A model generated the notes under the pieces. The model saw only the letters and a list, made by a program, of their open reading frames with translations, was not told the DNA's origin and made no database searches. Both the position numbers and the translations under genes were made by a program. Source: an uncultured Eubacteriales bacterium (GTDB lineage: Bacteria > Bacillota > Clostridia > Oscillospirales > CAG-272). From it: 46,028 nt of DNA. The stretch spans positions 1-46,028 of the forward strand of contig URHR01000007.1 in assembly GCA_900547725.1 (NCBI GenBank), in the 5' to 3' direction. Of this stretch, positions 31,141 to 38,440 are shown piece by piece. Position 1 is the first letter of the stretch; each line of letters begins with the position of its first letter.

Positions 31141-32634
31141 TTACTTCTTTTTTACGAATTCCATGACCACGTCGCGCATTTCGTTCACTTCGCAGACGCG
31201 GGTGAAGCGGACGGGGCGCTTGGCAAGTCCGGCAAGCGGATAGGGGATGCGGGCTTTGGTCAGGGCGGCAAGCTGATTGAGCGCGTCCGCGTCCGAAGCC
31301 GCGTTTTCGCCCGTCAGCGCGCGATAAACCGTTCCCGCAAATTTGAAGGGGCTTGCGGTGGAATCCACAACCATCGGGATGCCGTCGGTGAATTCGCTCA
31401 TGTAGGCTTTTGCCGCATGAATTGCAACTGCAGTGTGCGGATCTGCGAGGTAGTCGCCGTCCCGCCATGTCCGGCGGATGGTTGCGATGGTGTCCTCTTC
31501 GTTCGTGTAATAGCCGACGAAATGCTTGCGGATTTCGCGGAAGGTATCCGCGTCCACCGTATATTTGCCGGTTTCCTTCAGCTCCCGCATCCATTCCGCC
31601 GTTTTTTTGCTTCCCGCGATAAAGTAGAGCAGACGTTCCAGATTGCTCGAGATCAGAATATCCATCGAGGGGGAGACGGTCATATGGAAGTCGCGGTTGC
31701 GGTCGTAAGTTCCCGTGCGCAGGAAATCGGTCAGAACATTGTTGGCGTTTGATGCGCAGATCAGCTTTGCGATGGGAAGCCCCATCTGCTTTGCGAGGTA
31801 CGCCGCAAAAATGTTGCCGAAGTTCCCCGTGGGAACGCAGACATTGAAGCGCGAGCCGGGCTTGCACTTGCCCGCGTTGATGAGGTCGCAGTACGCCGAG
31901 ACATAGTAGACGATCTGCGGAACGAGTCTGCCCCAGTTGATGGAGTTTGCGCTGGAGAACAGGATACCGCGCACGCGGGCGCGGGTGACCATTTCGGGGC
32001 TGTTGAGAATCGATTTGACCCCGTTCTGTGCGTCGTCGAAGTTGCCTCGGATGCCGCAGACCTCCACGTTCGAGCCTTGTTGGGTTGCCATCTGCAGCTT
32101 CTGCACCTGACTGACCCCTTCGGACGGATAAAAGACGAGTATCCGCACGCGGTCAATGTCGCGGTAGCCCTCGAGCGCCGCCTTTCCCGTGTCGCCCGAG
32201 GTGGCAACAAGGATCATGGCGTCTTTCTTTTCGCCCGTTTTGACCAGCGCGCGGGAAAGGAGTCTCGGCATGATCTGGAGCGCCATGTCTTTGAATGCTG
32301 CGGTAGGACCGTGCCACAGTTCCAGAACCGCCATGGGATATTCGGTGTGCAGTCCGATCAGCGGTGCGACCCCGCCCACAAAATGCTCCCGGCTGTACGC
32401 GGCGCAGCAGTCCTCCGACAATTCCTCGTGCGTGTAGTCGGTCAGAAAACGCGCGAGAATGTCTGCGGCGCGCTCGGGATAGGACTGTTTGCTCAGCAGC
32501 TCGATCTCGGGGAGCGTCAGGGTCGGGATGCTCTCGGGGACATACAGTCCGCCGTCGGGTGCAAGTCCTTCCTTGATGACCTCGGCGGAGGTCAGACTTG
32601 CCTCCGCAGTGCTTCTGGTGCTTTTGTAAAGCAT
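31141..32634 (-). CDS. thrC: Threonine synthase
   Basis: A 497-residue PLP enzyme that converts O-phosphohomoserine to threonine. The start at 32634 follows AAAGGAGA by six bases; the upstream reading to 32754 would overlap the dipeptidase gene and is rejected. The N-terminal pattern is MLYKSTRSTAEASLTSAEVI with GLAPDGGLYVPE; the PLP lysine is Lys115 in HGPTAAFKDMALQ; ATSGDTGKAALEGY is the phosphate-binding part. It is the fungal/long-type threonine synthase seen in many Clostridia. It is the last gene of the seven-gene minus operon, 20 bases after the dipeptidase. Confidence 0.95.
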   Translation of the reverse strand: MLYKSTRSTAEASLTSAEVIKEGLAPDGGLYVPESIPTLTLPEIELLSKQSYPERAADILARFLTDYTHEELSEDCCAAYSREHFVGGVAPLIGLHTEYPMAVLELWHGPTAAFKDMALQIMPRLLSRALVKTGEKKDAMILVATSGDTGKAALEGYRDIDRVRILVFYPSEGVSQVQKLQMATQQGSNVEVCGIRGNFDDAQNGVKSILNSPEMVTRARVRGILFSSANSINWGRLVPQIVYYVSAYCDLINAGKCKPGSRFNVCVPTGNFGNIFAAYLAKQMGLPIAKLICASNANNVLTDFLRTGTYDRNRDFHMTVSPSMDILISSNLERLLYFIAGSKKTAEWMRELKETGKYTVDADTFREIRKHFVGYYTNEEDTIATIRRTWRDGDYLADPHTAVAIHAAKAYMSEFTDGIPMVVDSTASPFKFAGTVYRALTGENAASDADALNQLAALTKARIPYPLAGLAKRPVRFTRVCEVNEMRDVVMEFVKKK

Positions 32635-32654
32635 GGTGTGTCTCCTTTTGCGTG

Positions 32655-33593
32655 TTATCGGGTGGGCTTCAGCGCGTCGCGGAGAACGCGGTACGCGTTG
32701 TCGAAAAAGATGCTCCGAACCAATGTTTCGGGGTAATTGTGCCGCAGGAAACATTCCGCAAGCACGGGAAGCGCGGCAAGGTCGCGCAGATCCTGCGGCA
32801 GATCCGCGCCGTCCATATCACAGCCGAGCGCAAGCGCGCGTTCCGCGCCGAGCGACAGAAAATGTTCGGCATGGCGCAGGACGTCCTCTGCGGTTGCAGG
32901 GTGATCGGAAGCGAGGAACGCCGTGTAAAGGTTCAGCCCGATCAAGCCGCCGCAGTTCACGATTGCGCGAATCTGTCCGTCCCGCAGATTGCGCGAAACG
33001 GGCGTGACGGCATAAGCGTTCGAATGGGAGGCGAGAACGGGGCGGCTGTATTCGGCGGCAAGATCGAATATTTCGGCCGCCGACGCAACCGACGCGTGCG
33101 AGATGTCGGGAAGCATACCGAGTTCCAATGCGCGCCGCACCGCGAGTTCTCCGAAGTCGGAAAGCCCCTCGTCGGTATCGTGCGCGCCGCCGATGCAGGT
33201 CACTCCGCGCCAGAGCGGCGTGAAGATGCGAACGCCCATTTCAAACAACTCGTCCACGCGCTCGGGGTGCAGTTCCAGCACCCGCGCGTCCTCAAGCCCG
33301 AGCAAAAGGGAGATGCCGTCCGCACGCTCGGGGCAGACCGTCGCCAGCCCAACGGTTCCGTCTGCCACGGCGGGATCGTTTTTCAGGTTCAGCGCCATGC
33401 GGCGAACCTGTTGCCACCCCTCCGCGTCGGAAAGACGGTTGTTCGCCCAAAGTGCCATGACCTGCACGTACTGGCGGAATGCCGCAGCCTTGGAAAGCGA
33501 GACGGCAAGGCTGTTTTCGCCGAGCGGCTGACCCGTGGCAAGCATTTCGCCCGCCGTGTCGCAATGTAAATCAAACAGAGATAAATTTTCCAT
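32655..33593 (-). CDS. Membrane dipeptidase-type enzyme (peptidase M19)
   Basis: A 312-residue zinc dipeptidase of the renal dipeptidase family. The start at 33593 (MENLSLFDLHCDTAGE) follows GAGGAAAC. The zinc ligands are visible: HCD near residue 9, the central Glu near the GVRIFTPLWRG region, and His in LPDISHASVASA and LASHSNAYAV; the end has LALGCDMDGAD. It cleaves dipeptides, including L,D or D-amino-acid forms in some members. There is no signal peptide, so it should act in the cytoplasm. It sits between yraN and thrC with short gaps on both sides. Confidence 0.9.
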   Translation of the reverse strand: MENLSLFDLHCDTAGEMLATGQPLGENSLAVSLSKAAAFRQYVQVMALWANNRLSDAEGWQQVRRMALNLKNDPAVADGTVGLATVCPERADGISLLLGLEDARVLELHPERVDELFEMGVRIFTPLWRGVTCIGGAHDTDEGLSDFGELAVRRALELGMLPDISHASVASAAEIFDLAAEYSRPVLASHSNAYAVTPVSRNLRDGQIRAIVNCGGLIGLNLYTAFLASDHPATAEDVLRHAEHFLSLGAERALALGCDMDGADLPQDLRDLAALPVLAECFLRHNYPETLVRSIFFDNAYRVLRDALKPTR

Positions 33594-33604
33594 AATGTGT
33601 TTCC

Positions 33605-33994
33605 TCAATAAGCGCCTGCGAGATGCCGGATTTTGCGCACCCGCGGACGTTTTCCGGGGTCGGCGGGGGAGAGCAGAACCTCAATTACATCCATGCGCGG
33701 CTTGCGCCATGTGGGATGCAGGGCAAGGTATTTCTGCGCCGCCTGCCGTGTAAAGCGCCGCTTGTCGGCATTGACTGCGTGGCGCGGCGGCGGCAGGACG
33801 CCGATGGTTTCTTCCGTGTAGGTTCTTGTTTTGACCTCTACAAACGCGATCACGCCGAAGCGAACCGCGATCAGGTCGATTTCATGTCGGTCGATATGCA
33901 GATTCCGATCCGTAACGCGGTAACCGTGCCTGCGCAGATAGCGCGCCGCGACCGACTCGCCGTAATCTCCGACGGTTTGTTCAGCGGTTCTCAT
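33605..33994 (-). CDS. yraN: YraN family (UPF0102) protein
   Basis: A 129-residue protein with a restriction-endonuclease-like fold. The start at 33994 gives the family opening MRTAEQTVGDYGESVAARYL; the upstream reading lies inside rnhB. The nuclease-like motif is present: an Asp in HEIDLIAV and EVK in FVEVKTRT. The family is a presumed nuclease of unknown role, often next to rnhB. It overlaps rnhB by 14 bases. Confidence 0.9.
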   Translation of the reverse strand: MRTAEQTVGDYGESVAARYLRRHGYRVTDRNLHIDRHEIDLIAVRFGVIAFVEVKTRTYTEETIGVLPPPRHAVNADKRRFTRQAAQKYLALHPTWRKPRMDVIEVLLSPADPGKRPRVRKIRHLAGAY

Positions 33995-34595
33995 CGTCAA
34001 GAAACCGAATGAATTTGGTTCTGTGAATCGGGGACGGCCCGTACTGCCGCAGGGCGTCCATATGCGCTTTTGTGCCGTAGCCCTTGTGTTTGGCAATGCC
34101 GTATTGCGGGTAAAGGCGATCCAGTTCCAGACATTCGCGATCCCGCGTGACCTTGGCAAGAATCGACGCGGCGGCAATGGATGCGGAGATTGCGTCCCCG
34201 TGGATGACGGCGCGGGCGGGAATCGGAAAATCCCGCGCGATGTTGCCGTCGATCAGCGCATAGTCGGCGGGAATCTGCAAGCCCGCAATCGCGCGGCGCA
34301 TGGCAAGCAGATCGGCTTCGAGAATGTTCAGCTCGTTGATTTCCTCCACGCTCGCCTCGGCGATGCAGTAAGCCACCGCCACACGCCTGATTTCGTCAAA
34401 CAGCGCGTCGCGCCGCTTGGCGGTCAGCTTTTTGGAGTCGTTCAGCCCCTCGGGGATCACGCCTTCGGGCAGAATGCAGGCAGCCGCCACAACAGGACCG
34501 CAAAGAGGACCGCGTCCCGCTTCGTCCACGCCGCAGATTGCCCCAAACCCCGCTGCGCGCAATTCGTTTTCAATGGTTTGTTCCGGCTGAGCCAT
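33981..34595 (-). CDS. rnhB: Ribonuclease HII
   Basis: A 204-residue endonuclease that removes ribonucleotides from DNA and RNA primers. The start at 34595 follows AAAGGAGA by about six bases, inside the end of ylqF. Motifs: GVDEAGRGPLCGPVVAAA (catalytic Asp and Glu), LNDSKKLTAKRRD, ADYALIDGN and the late SILAKVTRDRECLELDRLYPQY, with the closing HKGYGTKAH. It overlaps ylqF by 26 bases and yraN by 14. The ylqF-rnhB-yraN order is standard in Bacillota. Confidence 0.97.
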   Translation of the reverse strand: MAQPEQTIENELRAAGFGAICGVDEAGRGPLCGPVVAAACILPEGVIPEGLNDSKKLTAKRRDALFDEIRRVAVAYCIAEASVEEINELNILEADLLAMRRAIAGLQIPADYALIDGNIARDFPIPARAVIHGDAISASIAAASILAKVTRDRECLELDRLYPQYGIAKHKGYGTKAHMDALRQYGPSPIHRTKFIRFLDDENR

Positions 34596-35475
34596 ATCCG
34601 TTCTCCTTTGTCGGTTTTTCCACGCGGTCGAGCGTGATTCTGCCGATCTTTGCGCCGCGGAATTCGTCAAGCAGCAGGTTTGCCACCCGCTCGGTGTTCA
34701 CCTCGCCGCCCGCAATCAGGCATCCGCGCTTGCGCCCGACCGTCAGAAACAGGTCGTAGTCGCTCATGTCCTCCGGAATTTCCGTCAGCTTGTAACGCTC
34801 GCAGAACAGCGCGGGGTAGAGCACCCGCATTCTACGGCAGAGCAGGACTCCGAGCGCCTCGGTGTCGAGGATATCGTCCTTAATCGCGCCCGTCAGCGCC
34901 AGATTTTCCCCGACCCGTTTTTCTTCAAACTTCGGCCAGAGAATCCCCGGCATATCCAGCAGGTCGATTCCCTGTGAGGTTGTGACCCATTGTTTGTCGC
35001 GCGTGACGCCGGGGCGATCCTCGACGCGCGCTTTCCTGTTTCCGCAGAGGCGGTTGATGAGCGAGGATTTTCCGACGTTCGGAATTCCCACCACCATCGC
35101 GCGCAATTGCTTGCCCTGCATCCCCTTGGCTTCCCAACGGGCAAGCTTTTCGGCGCACAGTTCCCGCACGGCGGGGGCAAGTCGGTTCAGTCCCGCGCCG
35201 CTCGTACAGTCGGTGAGAATACAGCGGGTGTTTGCGCCGCAAAGCTGTGCCTGCCAGACCGCGTTCTGCGCGGGGTCGGCGAGCGAGGCTTTGTTCAGAA
35301 GAAGCAGGCGCGGCTTGTCGCCGCACAGCTTCGCAATTTCGGGATTTGCCGAGCTGTAGGGAATCCGCGCGTCGCGCAGTTCCAGAACAAGATCGACGTT
35401 TCCGAGGTTTTCCGCAATCAGACGGCGGGTTTTCGCCATGTGACCGGGAAACCATTGAATATTTTCGGATGGCAT
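34570..35475 (-). CDS. ylqF: Ribosome biogenesis GTPase YlqF/RbgA
   Basis: A 301-residue circularly permuted GTPase needed for late 50S subunit assembly. The start at 35475 gives the family opening IQWFPGHMAKTRRLI and has GAGGT seven bases upstream. Motif order is permuted: G4 LLNKASL near residue 60, then G1 GIPNVGKSSLINRL and G3 DMPGILWP. A conserved C-terminal helical domain follows. It lies ten bases after lepB and overlaps rnhB. Confidence 0.95.
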   Translation of the reverse strand: MPSENIQWFPGHMAKTRRLIAENLGNVDLVLELRDARIPYSSANPEIAKLCGDKPRLLLLNKASLADPAQNAVWQAQLCGANTRCILTDCTSGAGLNRLAPAVRELCAEKLARWEAKGMQGKQLRAMVVGIPNVGKSSLINRLCGNRKARVEDRPGVTRDKQWVTTSQGIDLLDMPGILWPKFEEKRVGENLALTGAIKDDILDTEALGVLLCRRMRVLYPALFCERYKLTEIPEDMSDYDLFLTVGRKRGCLIAGGEVNTERVANLLLDEFRGAKIGRITLDRVEKPTKENGYGSAGTNH

Positions 35476-35485
35476 AGGCAGTACC

Positions 35486-36175
35486 TCAGTGGAATACGGT
35501 GAAGGGGGAGAGCCGCAGAACCGCGCGCCCCAGAACGCAGCGCGCGTCAACGAATCCCACGTCCGGGTTGCGGCTGTCCTTGGAGTTATTGCGGTTGTCT
35601 CCCATGACGAACAGATATCCGTCGGGAACGGTTGCGCGGAAGATGCCGGTTTCCCAGTCGTAGCCGTAGCTGAACAGCGAGGCGTAGTACCGACCGATCT
35701 CAATGTCGGTTGAGGGGTTTTTCAGAACGCTGTGTTCATCGGCATATTCGATGCCGTCTACGGTGATCTTTCCGGTCAGCGTGTTGATTTCCACGGTCTG
35801 TCCGCCCGTGGCGATGACACGCTTGACCAAGGTTTTTTCCAGATTCTTTTCGGGGTCGGTCAGATGAAAGACAACGATATCGTCCTGCCGCGGGGTGTAG
35901 CCCGCGCTGAACAGGAGCAGGCGTTCGCCGTTGTGAAGCGAGTTCTCCATCGACTGTCCGTCCACCTGACAGAGGCGGAAGCCGAACGTAAAGATCAGGA
36001 GAACCGCAAAAACCGACCACGCGAACATTTCCACGTAGTCAAACAGCACCGCGCCGACCGTCCGCCGCTTTTTCGGCGGAACTTCGGGCGTTTCGGGGGC
36101 GTCCGGCGTTTCGGGCGTTTGGGACGTGTCGGATGTTTGGGGCGTTTCGGGCGTTACCGGCATTTCTTCATTCAT
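35486..36175 (-). CDS. lepB: Signal peptidase I
   Basis: A 229-residue membrane peptidase that removes Sec signal peptides outside the membrane. The catalytic pair is Ser75 (DGQSMENSL) and Lys118 (TLVKRVIATGG). GDNRNNSKDSRNPDVG is the third conserved block. The single membrane segment is at about residues 47-66. The first 35 residues are a Thr/Pro/Glu repeat (TPETP, DAPETPEVPP) encoded by degenerate 9-bp repeats; this cytoplasmic tail is unusually long for a Gram-positive SipS-type enzyme. It overlaps the phosphoglycerate mutase gene by eight bases. It would process the exported proteins encoded in this window. Confidence 0.95.
   Translation of the reverse strand: MNEEMPVTPETPQTSDTSQTPETPDAPETPEVPPKKRRTVGAVLFDYVEMFAWSVFAVLLIFTFGFRLCQVDGQSMENSLHNGERLLLFSAGYTPRQDDIVVFHLTDPEKNLEKTLVKRVIATGGQTVEINTLTGKITVDGIEYADEHSVLKNPSTDIEIGRYYASLFSYGYDWETGIFRATVPDGYLFVMGDNRNNSKDSRNPDVGFVDARCVLGRAVLRLSPFTVFH
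36085..36157 (-). repeat. Degenerate 9-bp repeats coding the LepB N-terminus
   Basis: The + strand shows recurring GGGCGTTTC, GGGGCGTCC, GGCGTTTCG, GGGCGTTTG and GGACGTGTC units. On the coding strand they give T/P/E/D-rich triplets (TPE, TSD, TPD, APE). The units differ in sequence but keep the frame. This is a third short-period repeat inside or beside coding sequence in the window. Confidence 0.6.
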
Positions 36176-37406
36176 GCGTGTTCACCTCACTGTCGGGATT
36201 CAGGAGCAGATCCATCAGACGATACCCATAGGGGAGATAGAACTGCTTTTTTGCCGCCGTTTCTTCGGTAAAGCGCTCCGCGCCGTCGCGCCGCTTGTCG
36301 GAGGACCAGATGAAGAACGGAACGGGCAGGGACGTATGTGTGCGCAGCCGCACGGGGGTCGGGTGGTCGGGCAGAACCATCACGCGGAAGTCCTCGCCCG
36401 TCCCCGAGAGATAGTCAAACACGGGGCGGAGAATCTCCGCGTCGATCTTTTCCACCGACAGTACCTTGTTTTCGGTTTCCGCGCGGTGTCCGCACTCGTC
36501 GGGGGCTTCCACATGGACATATACATAGTCGTAGCCGTCGCGGAACGCGCCGATTGCCGCTTCCGCCTTGCCGCGGTAGTTGGTGTGAACGTTTCCCGTC
36601 GCGCCTTCCACGTCAATCGATTTCATGCCCGCGCAAAGCCCGATGCCCTTGATGAGATCCACGGCGGAAATGACCGCGCCGCGCAGACCCCACCGTTTGC
36701 CGAAATCGGGCAGTTGCGGCTTTTTTCCGGGACTCCAGAGCCATGCCGAGTTTGCGGGCTTCAGTCCGCGCGCCCGCCGCGCCTCGTTCACGGGATGATG
36801 ATTCAGAATCTCAAAGCTTTCACGCATCAGGTCGTAGAATTCTCCGCCGCCGTCCCCGCGTTTCGGCAGGTATTCTCCGATCCTTTTGCCGAGAATATCG
36901 TGCGGGCGCATAAAGGGATAGGTATCGTTGCCGCCGCGGATCATCAGGCAGTGGCGGTAGCTGACGCCGGGGTAGAACCGCCGTGTATCGTTGCCGAGTT
37001 TTTCCTCCAGCGCGGCAATCAGTTCGGCTGCCTCGGGGGTGGAAATTTCGTCGGCGCTGTGGTCGAGCATGATTTTGTCGTCGTAGTCCTCGCCCTCATC
37101 GGAGAGCGTGACCACATTGCAACGGTAGGCGGTGTCATCGGGCGACATTTCAAGACCCATGCTCACCGCCTCCAACGGGGAGCGCCCCTTGGAGTAGATG
37201 CGCGGATTGAAAGAGAGGATCGCCATGTTTGCGGTGTCGCTTTCCGGAACCATGCCCTCAGGAACATTGGAAACGGTTCCCACCAATGCGTCCTTGGCAA
37301 GACGGTCCATCATCGGCTTTTCTGCGGCTTCCATCGGCGTCCGGTTTCCGAGCGCGGGAATTTTTTCATCCGCCATGCCGTCGGGAATCAGTACAAAATA
37401 TTTCAT
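36168..37406 (-). CDS. Cofactor-independent phosphoglycerate mutase, archaeal (ApgM) type
   Basis: A 412-residue enzyme of the alkaline phosphatase superfamily that interconverts 3- and 2-phosphoglycerate. The start MKYFVLIPDGMADEKI carries the first metal-binding Asp. The phosphorylated Ser is Ser56 in MVPESDTANMAIL; later metal ligands are in VHVEAPDECGHR and VLPDHPTPV. The length and N-terminus match the ApgM form rather than the longer GpmI. The ATG follows GGAGG. It is the first gene behind the promoter at 37444-37472 and overlaps lepB by eight bases, an unusual partner for lepB-ylqF-rnhB. A homoserine-kinase-like function was once proposed for relatives, which is notable because thrC ends the same operon. 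Confidence 0.85.
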   Translation of the reverse strand: MKYFVLIPDGMADEKIPALGNRTPMEAAEKPMMDRLAKDALVGTVSNVPEGMVPESDTANMAILSFNPRIYSKGRSPLEAVSMGLEMSPDDTAYRCNVVTLSDEGEDYDDKIMLDHSADEISTPEAAELIAALEEKLGNDTRRFYPGVSYRHCLMIRGGNDTYPFMRPHDILGKRIGEYLPKRGDGGGEFYDLMRESFEILNHHPVNEARRARGLKPANSAWLWSPGKKPQLPDFGKRWGLRGAVISAVDLIKGIGLCAGMKSIDVEGATGNVHTNYRGKAEAAIGAFRDGYDYVYVHVEAPDECGHRAETENKVLSVEKIDAEILRPVFDYLSGTGEDFRVMVLPDHPTPVRLRTHTSLPVPFFIWSSDKRRDGAERFTEETAAKKQFYLPYGYRLMDLLLNPDSEVNTHE

Positions 37407-37443
37407 ATCGCGATCCTCCCTGTTCGGTTGCTGACTTCTTTAT

Positions 37444-37472
37444 ATTATAGCACATTGTGGGAGAAAGTACAA
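37444..37472 (-). promoter_or_regulatory. Promoter of the phosphoglycerate mutase-to-thrC operon
   Basis: On the minus strand: -35 TTGTAC (37472-37467), 17-base spacer, perfect -10 TATAAT (37449-37444). The start codon is at 37406. It is the only convincing promoter for the seven closely packed minus genes down to 31141. Confidence 0.75.
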
Positions 37473-37523
37473 GAAGATTTTCCCCATTTTTTTGAAAGTT
37501 TTTGTGAAGCCGCCGCAAATCGG

Positions 37524-37552
37524 TTGACAGGAGCGGAAAAATCGTGTATAAT
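37524..37552 (+). promoter_or_regulatory. Sigma-A promoter of the 29-codon ORF and anchored protein
   Basis: Perfect TTGACA (37524-37529), 17-base spacer containing CGGAAAAA, perfect TATAAT (37547-37552). It reads away from the minus operon promoter at 37444-37472, so the two are divergent about 50 bases apart. Confidence 0.92.
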
Positions 37553-37580
37553 GACGGGGAGAGAATCCGGAGGTGATGAC

Positions 37581-37670
37581 GTGAATTACGGGGAGAAAAC
37601 GAGGGCGCGCAAGAGAGAACAGGGCAGTCCGCGCGCGGAGACAATTGCTGTGAGAAAGGAATTGGGGTAA
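37581..37670 (+). CDS. Possible 29-residue basic leader peptide
   Basis: A GTG-started ORF of 29 codons beginning six bases after CCGGAGGTG. It lies first behind the promoter and ends one base before the next ATG. The product would be basic and polar (NYGEKTRARKREQG, then AETIAVRKELG) with no membrane segment. Strong SD placement and tight coupling to the next gene favour translation. It may serve only to start ribosomes upstream of 37672. The alternative is that it is an untranslated leader. I do not recognise it. Confidence 0.4.
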   Translation: MNYGEKTRARKREQGSPRAETIAVRKELG

Positions 37671-37671
37671 G

Positions 37672-38271
37672 ATGCGGAAAAACAAAAGGTTACAAATCGC
37701 GCTGCTTGTCTGCGGCGGGGTCGTTTTGCTCGCGATTCTGACGGTTGTGCTTCTGTCGGTTCTGCTCCCGAAGGACGAGCCTGCGCAACCTTCGCAGGGC
37801 GATGCCGGAACGCTCCGCTTCTATCTGCCCTATGAGGGGGATATCCGCACCGCCGCAATCTATACCGATCTGGACAGGCAGTTCTACTTCTGCGACGCGA
37901 ACTACGGCTCGACGGAAGCATTATCGCGAGAAGAGGTGTCGGCAAATCCCGAGTGGGAGGTGCTGTGGAACTATTTCGACTGCCTGATTGACGGAAACCC
38001 GGAGGGACTGCGCGCCCTGCTTGCCCGGGATGCAAACGGAATTCCGATTCCCGATTTTGCCCAACAAATGGTGTATGAAATGAAGGTGACGCGGGTCGGC
38101 GAGGAGACGGCAAACGGCGCTTTGCGTGTGACCTATCGGCTGGAATACAGGATTCACCGGAACAACGGGACGTACCGCCGCGATGTCGGTAGCGATGCCG
38201 TGCGCCCCGAATACCTGACGCTGACGAAGGAAGAAAACGGCAATTTCCGCATTTTTGACATTCAAAGATAG
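37672..38271 (+). CDS. Single-pass membrane-anchored protein of unknown function
   Basis: A 199-residue protein: a short basic start (MRKNKRLQ), one membrane segment at about residues 8-31 (IALLVCGGVVLLAILTVVLLSVLL), a short linker and an extracellular domain of about 160 residues. The domain contains FYLPYEGDIRTAAIYTDLDRQFYF and ends EENGNFRIFDIQR. There are only two Cys in the domain and no lipobox. I do not recognise a family. It follows the 29-codon ORF by one base and is closed by a terminator 90 bases downstream. Confidence 0.75.
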   Translation: MRKNKRLQIALLVCGGVVLLAILTVVLLSVLLPKDEPAQPSQGDAGTLRFYLPYEGDIRTAAIYTDLDRQFYFCDANYGSTEALSREEVSANPEWEVLWNYFDCLIDGNPEGLRALLARDANGIPIPDFAQQMVYEMKVTRVGEETANGALRVTYRLEYRIHRNNGTYRRDVGSDAVRPEYLTLTKEENGNFRIFDIQR

Positions 38272-38358
38272 CGGATTCTGACAAAAAACGCCGGAAGACA
38301 GCGGAAAACGTCTGAAAACGCAGAATATGAACTGATTTTATTCTGAAAAGCCGACATC

Positions 38359-38393
38359 AAACAGAACCGCCCGTTCGGTTCTGTTTTTCTTTC
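38359..38393 (+). terminator. Rho-independent terminator after the anchored protein gene
   Basis: AAACAGAACCG pairs with CGGTTCTGTTT around a short loop, followed by a T-rich stretch (TTTTTCTTTCC). It separates the anchored-protein unit from the SLH protein gene, whose SD and ATG lie less than 60 bases beyond; a weak TACAAT lies at about 38402, but no convincing -35 box is seen. Confidence 0.85.
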
Positions 38394-38440
38394 CGCCCGC
38401 ATACAATGGAACATCAAATGACGGAAAGGCGGTAAAAAAC

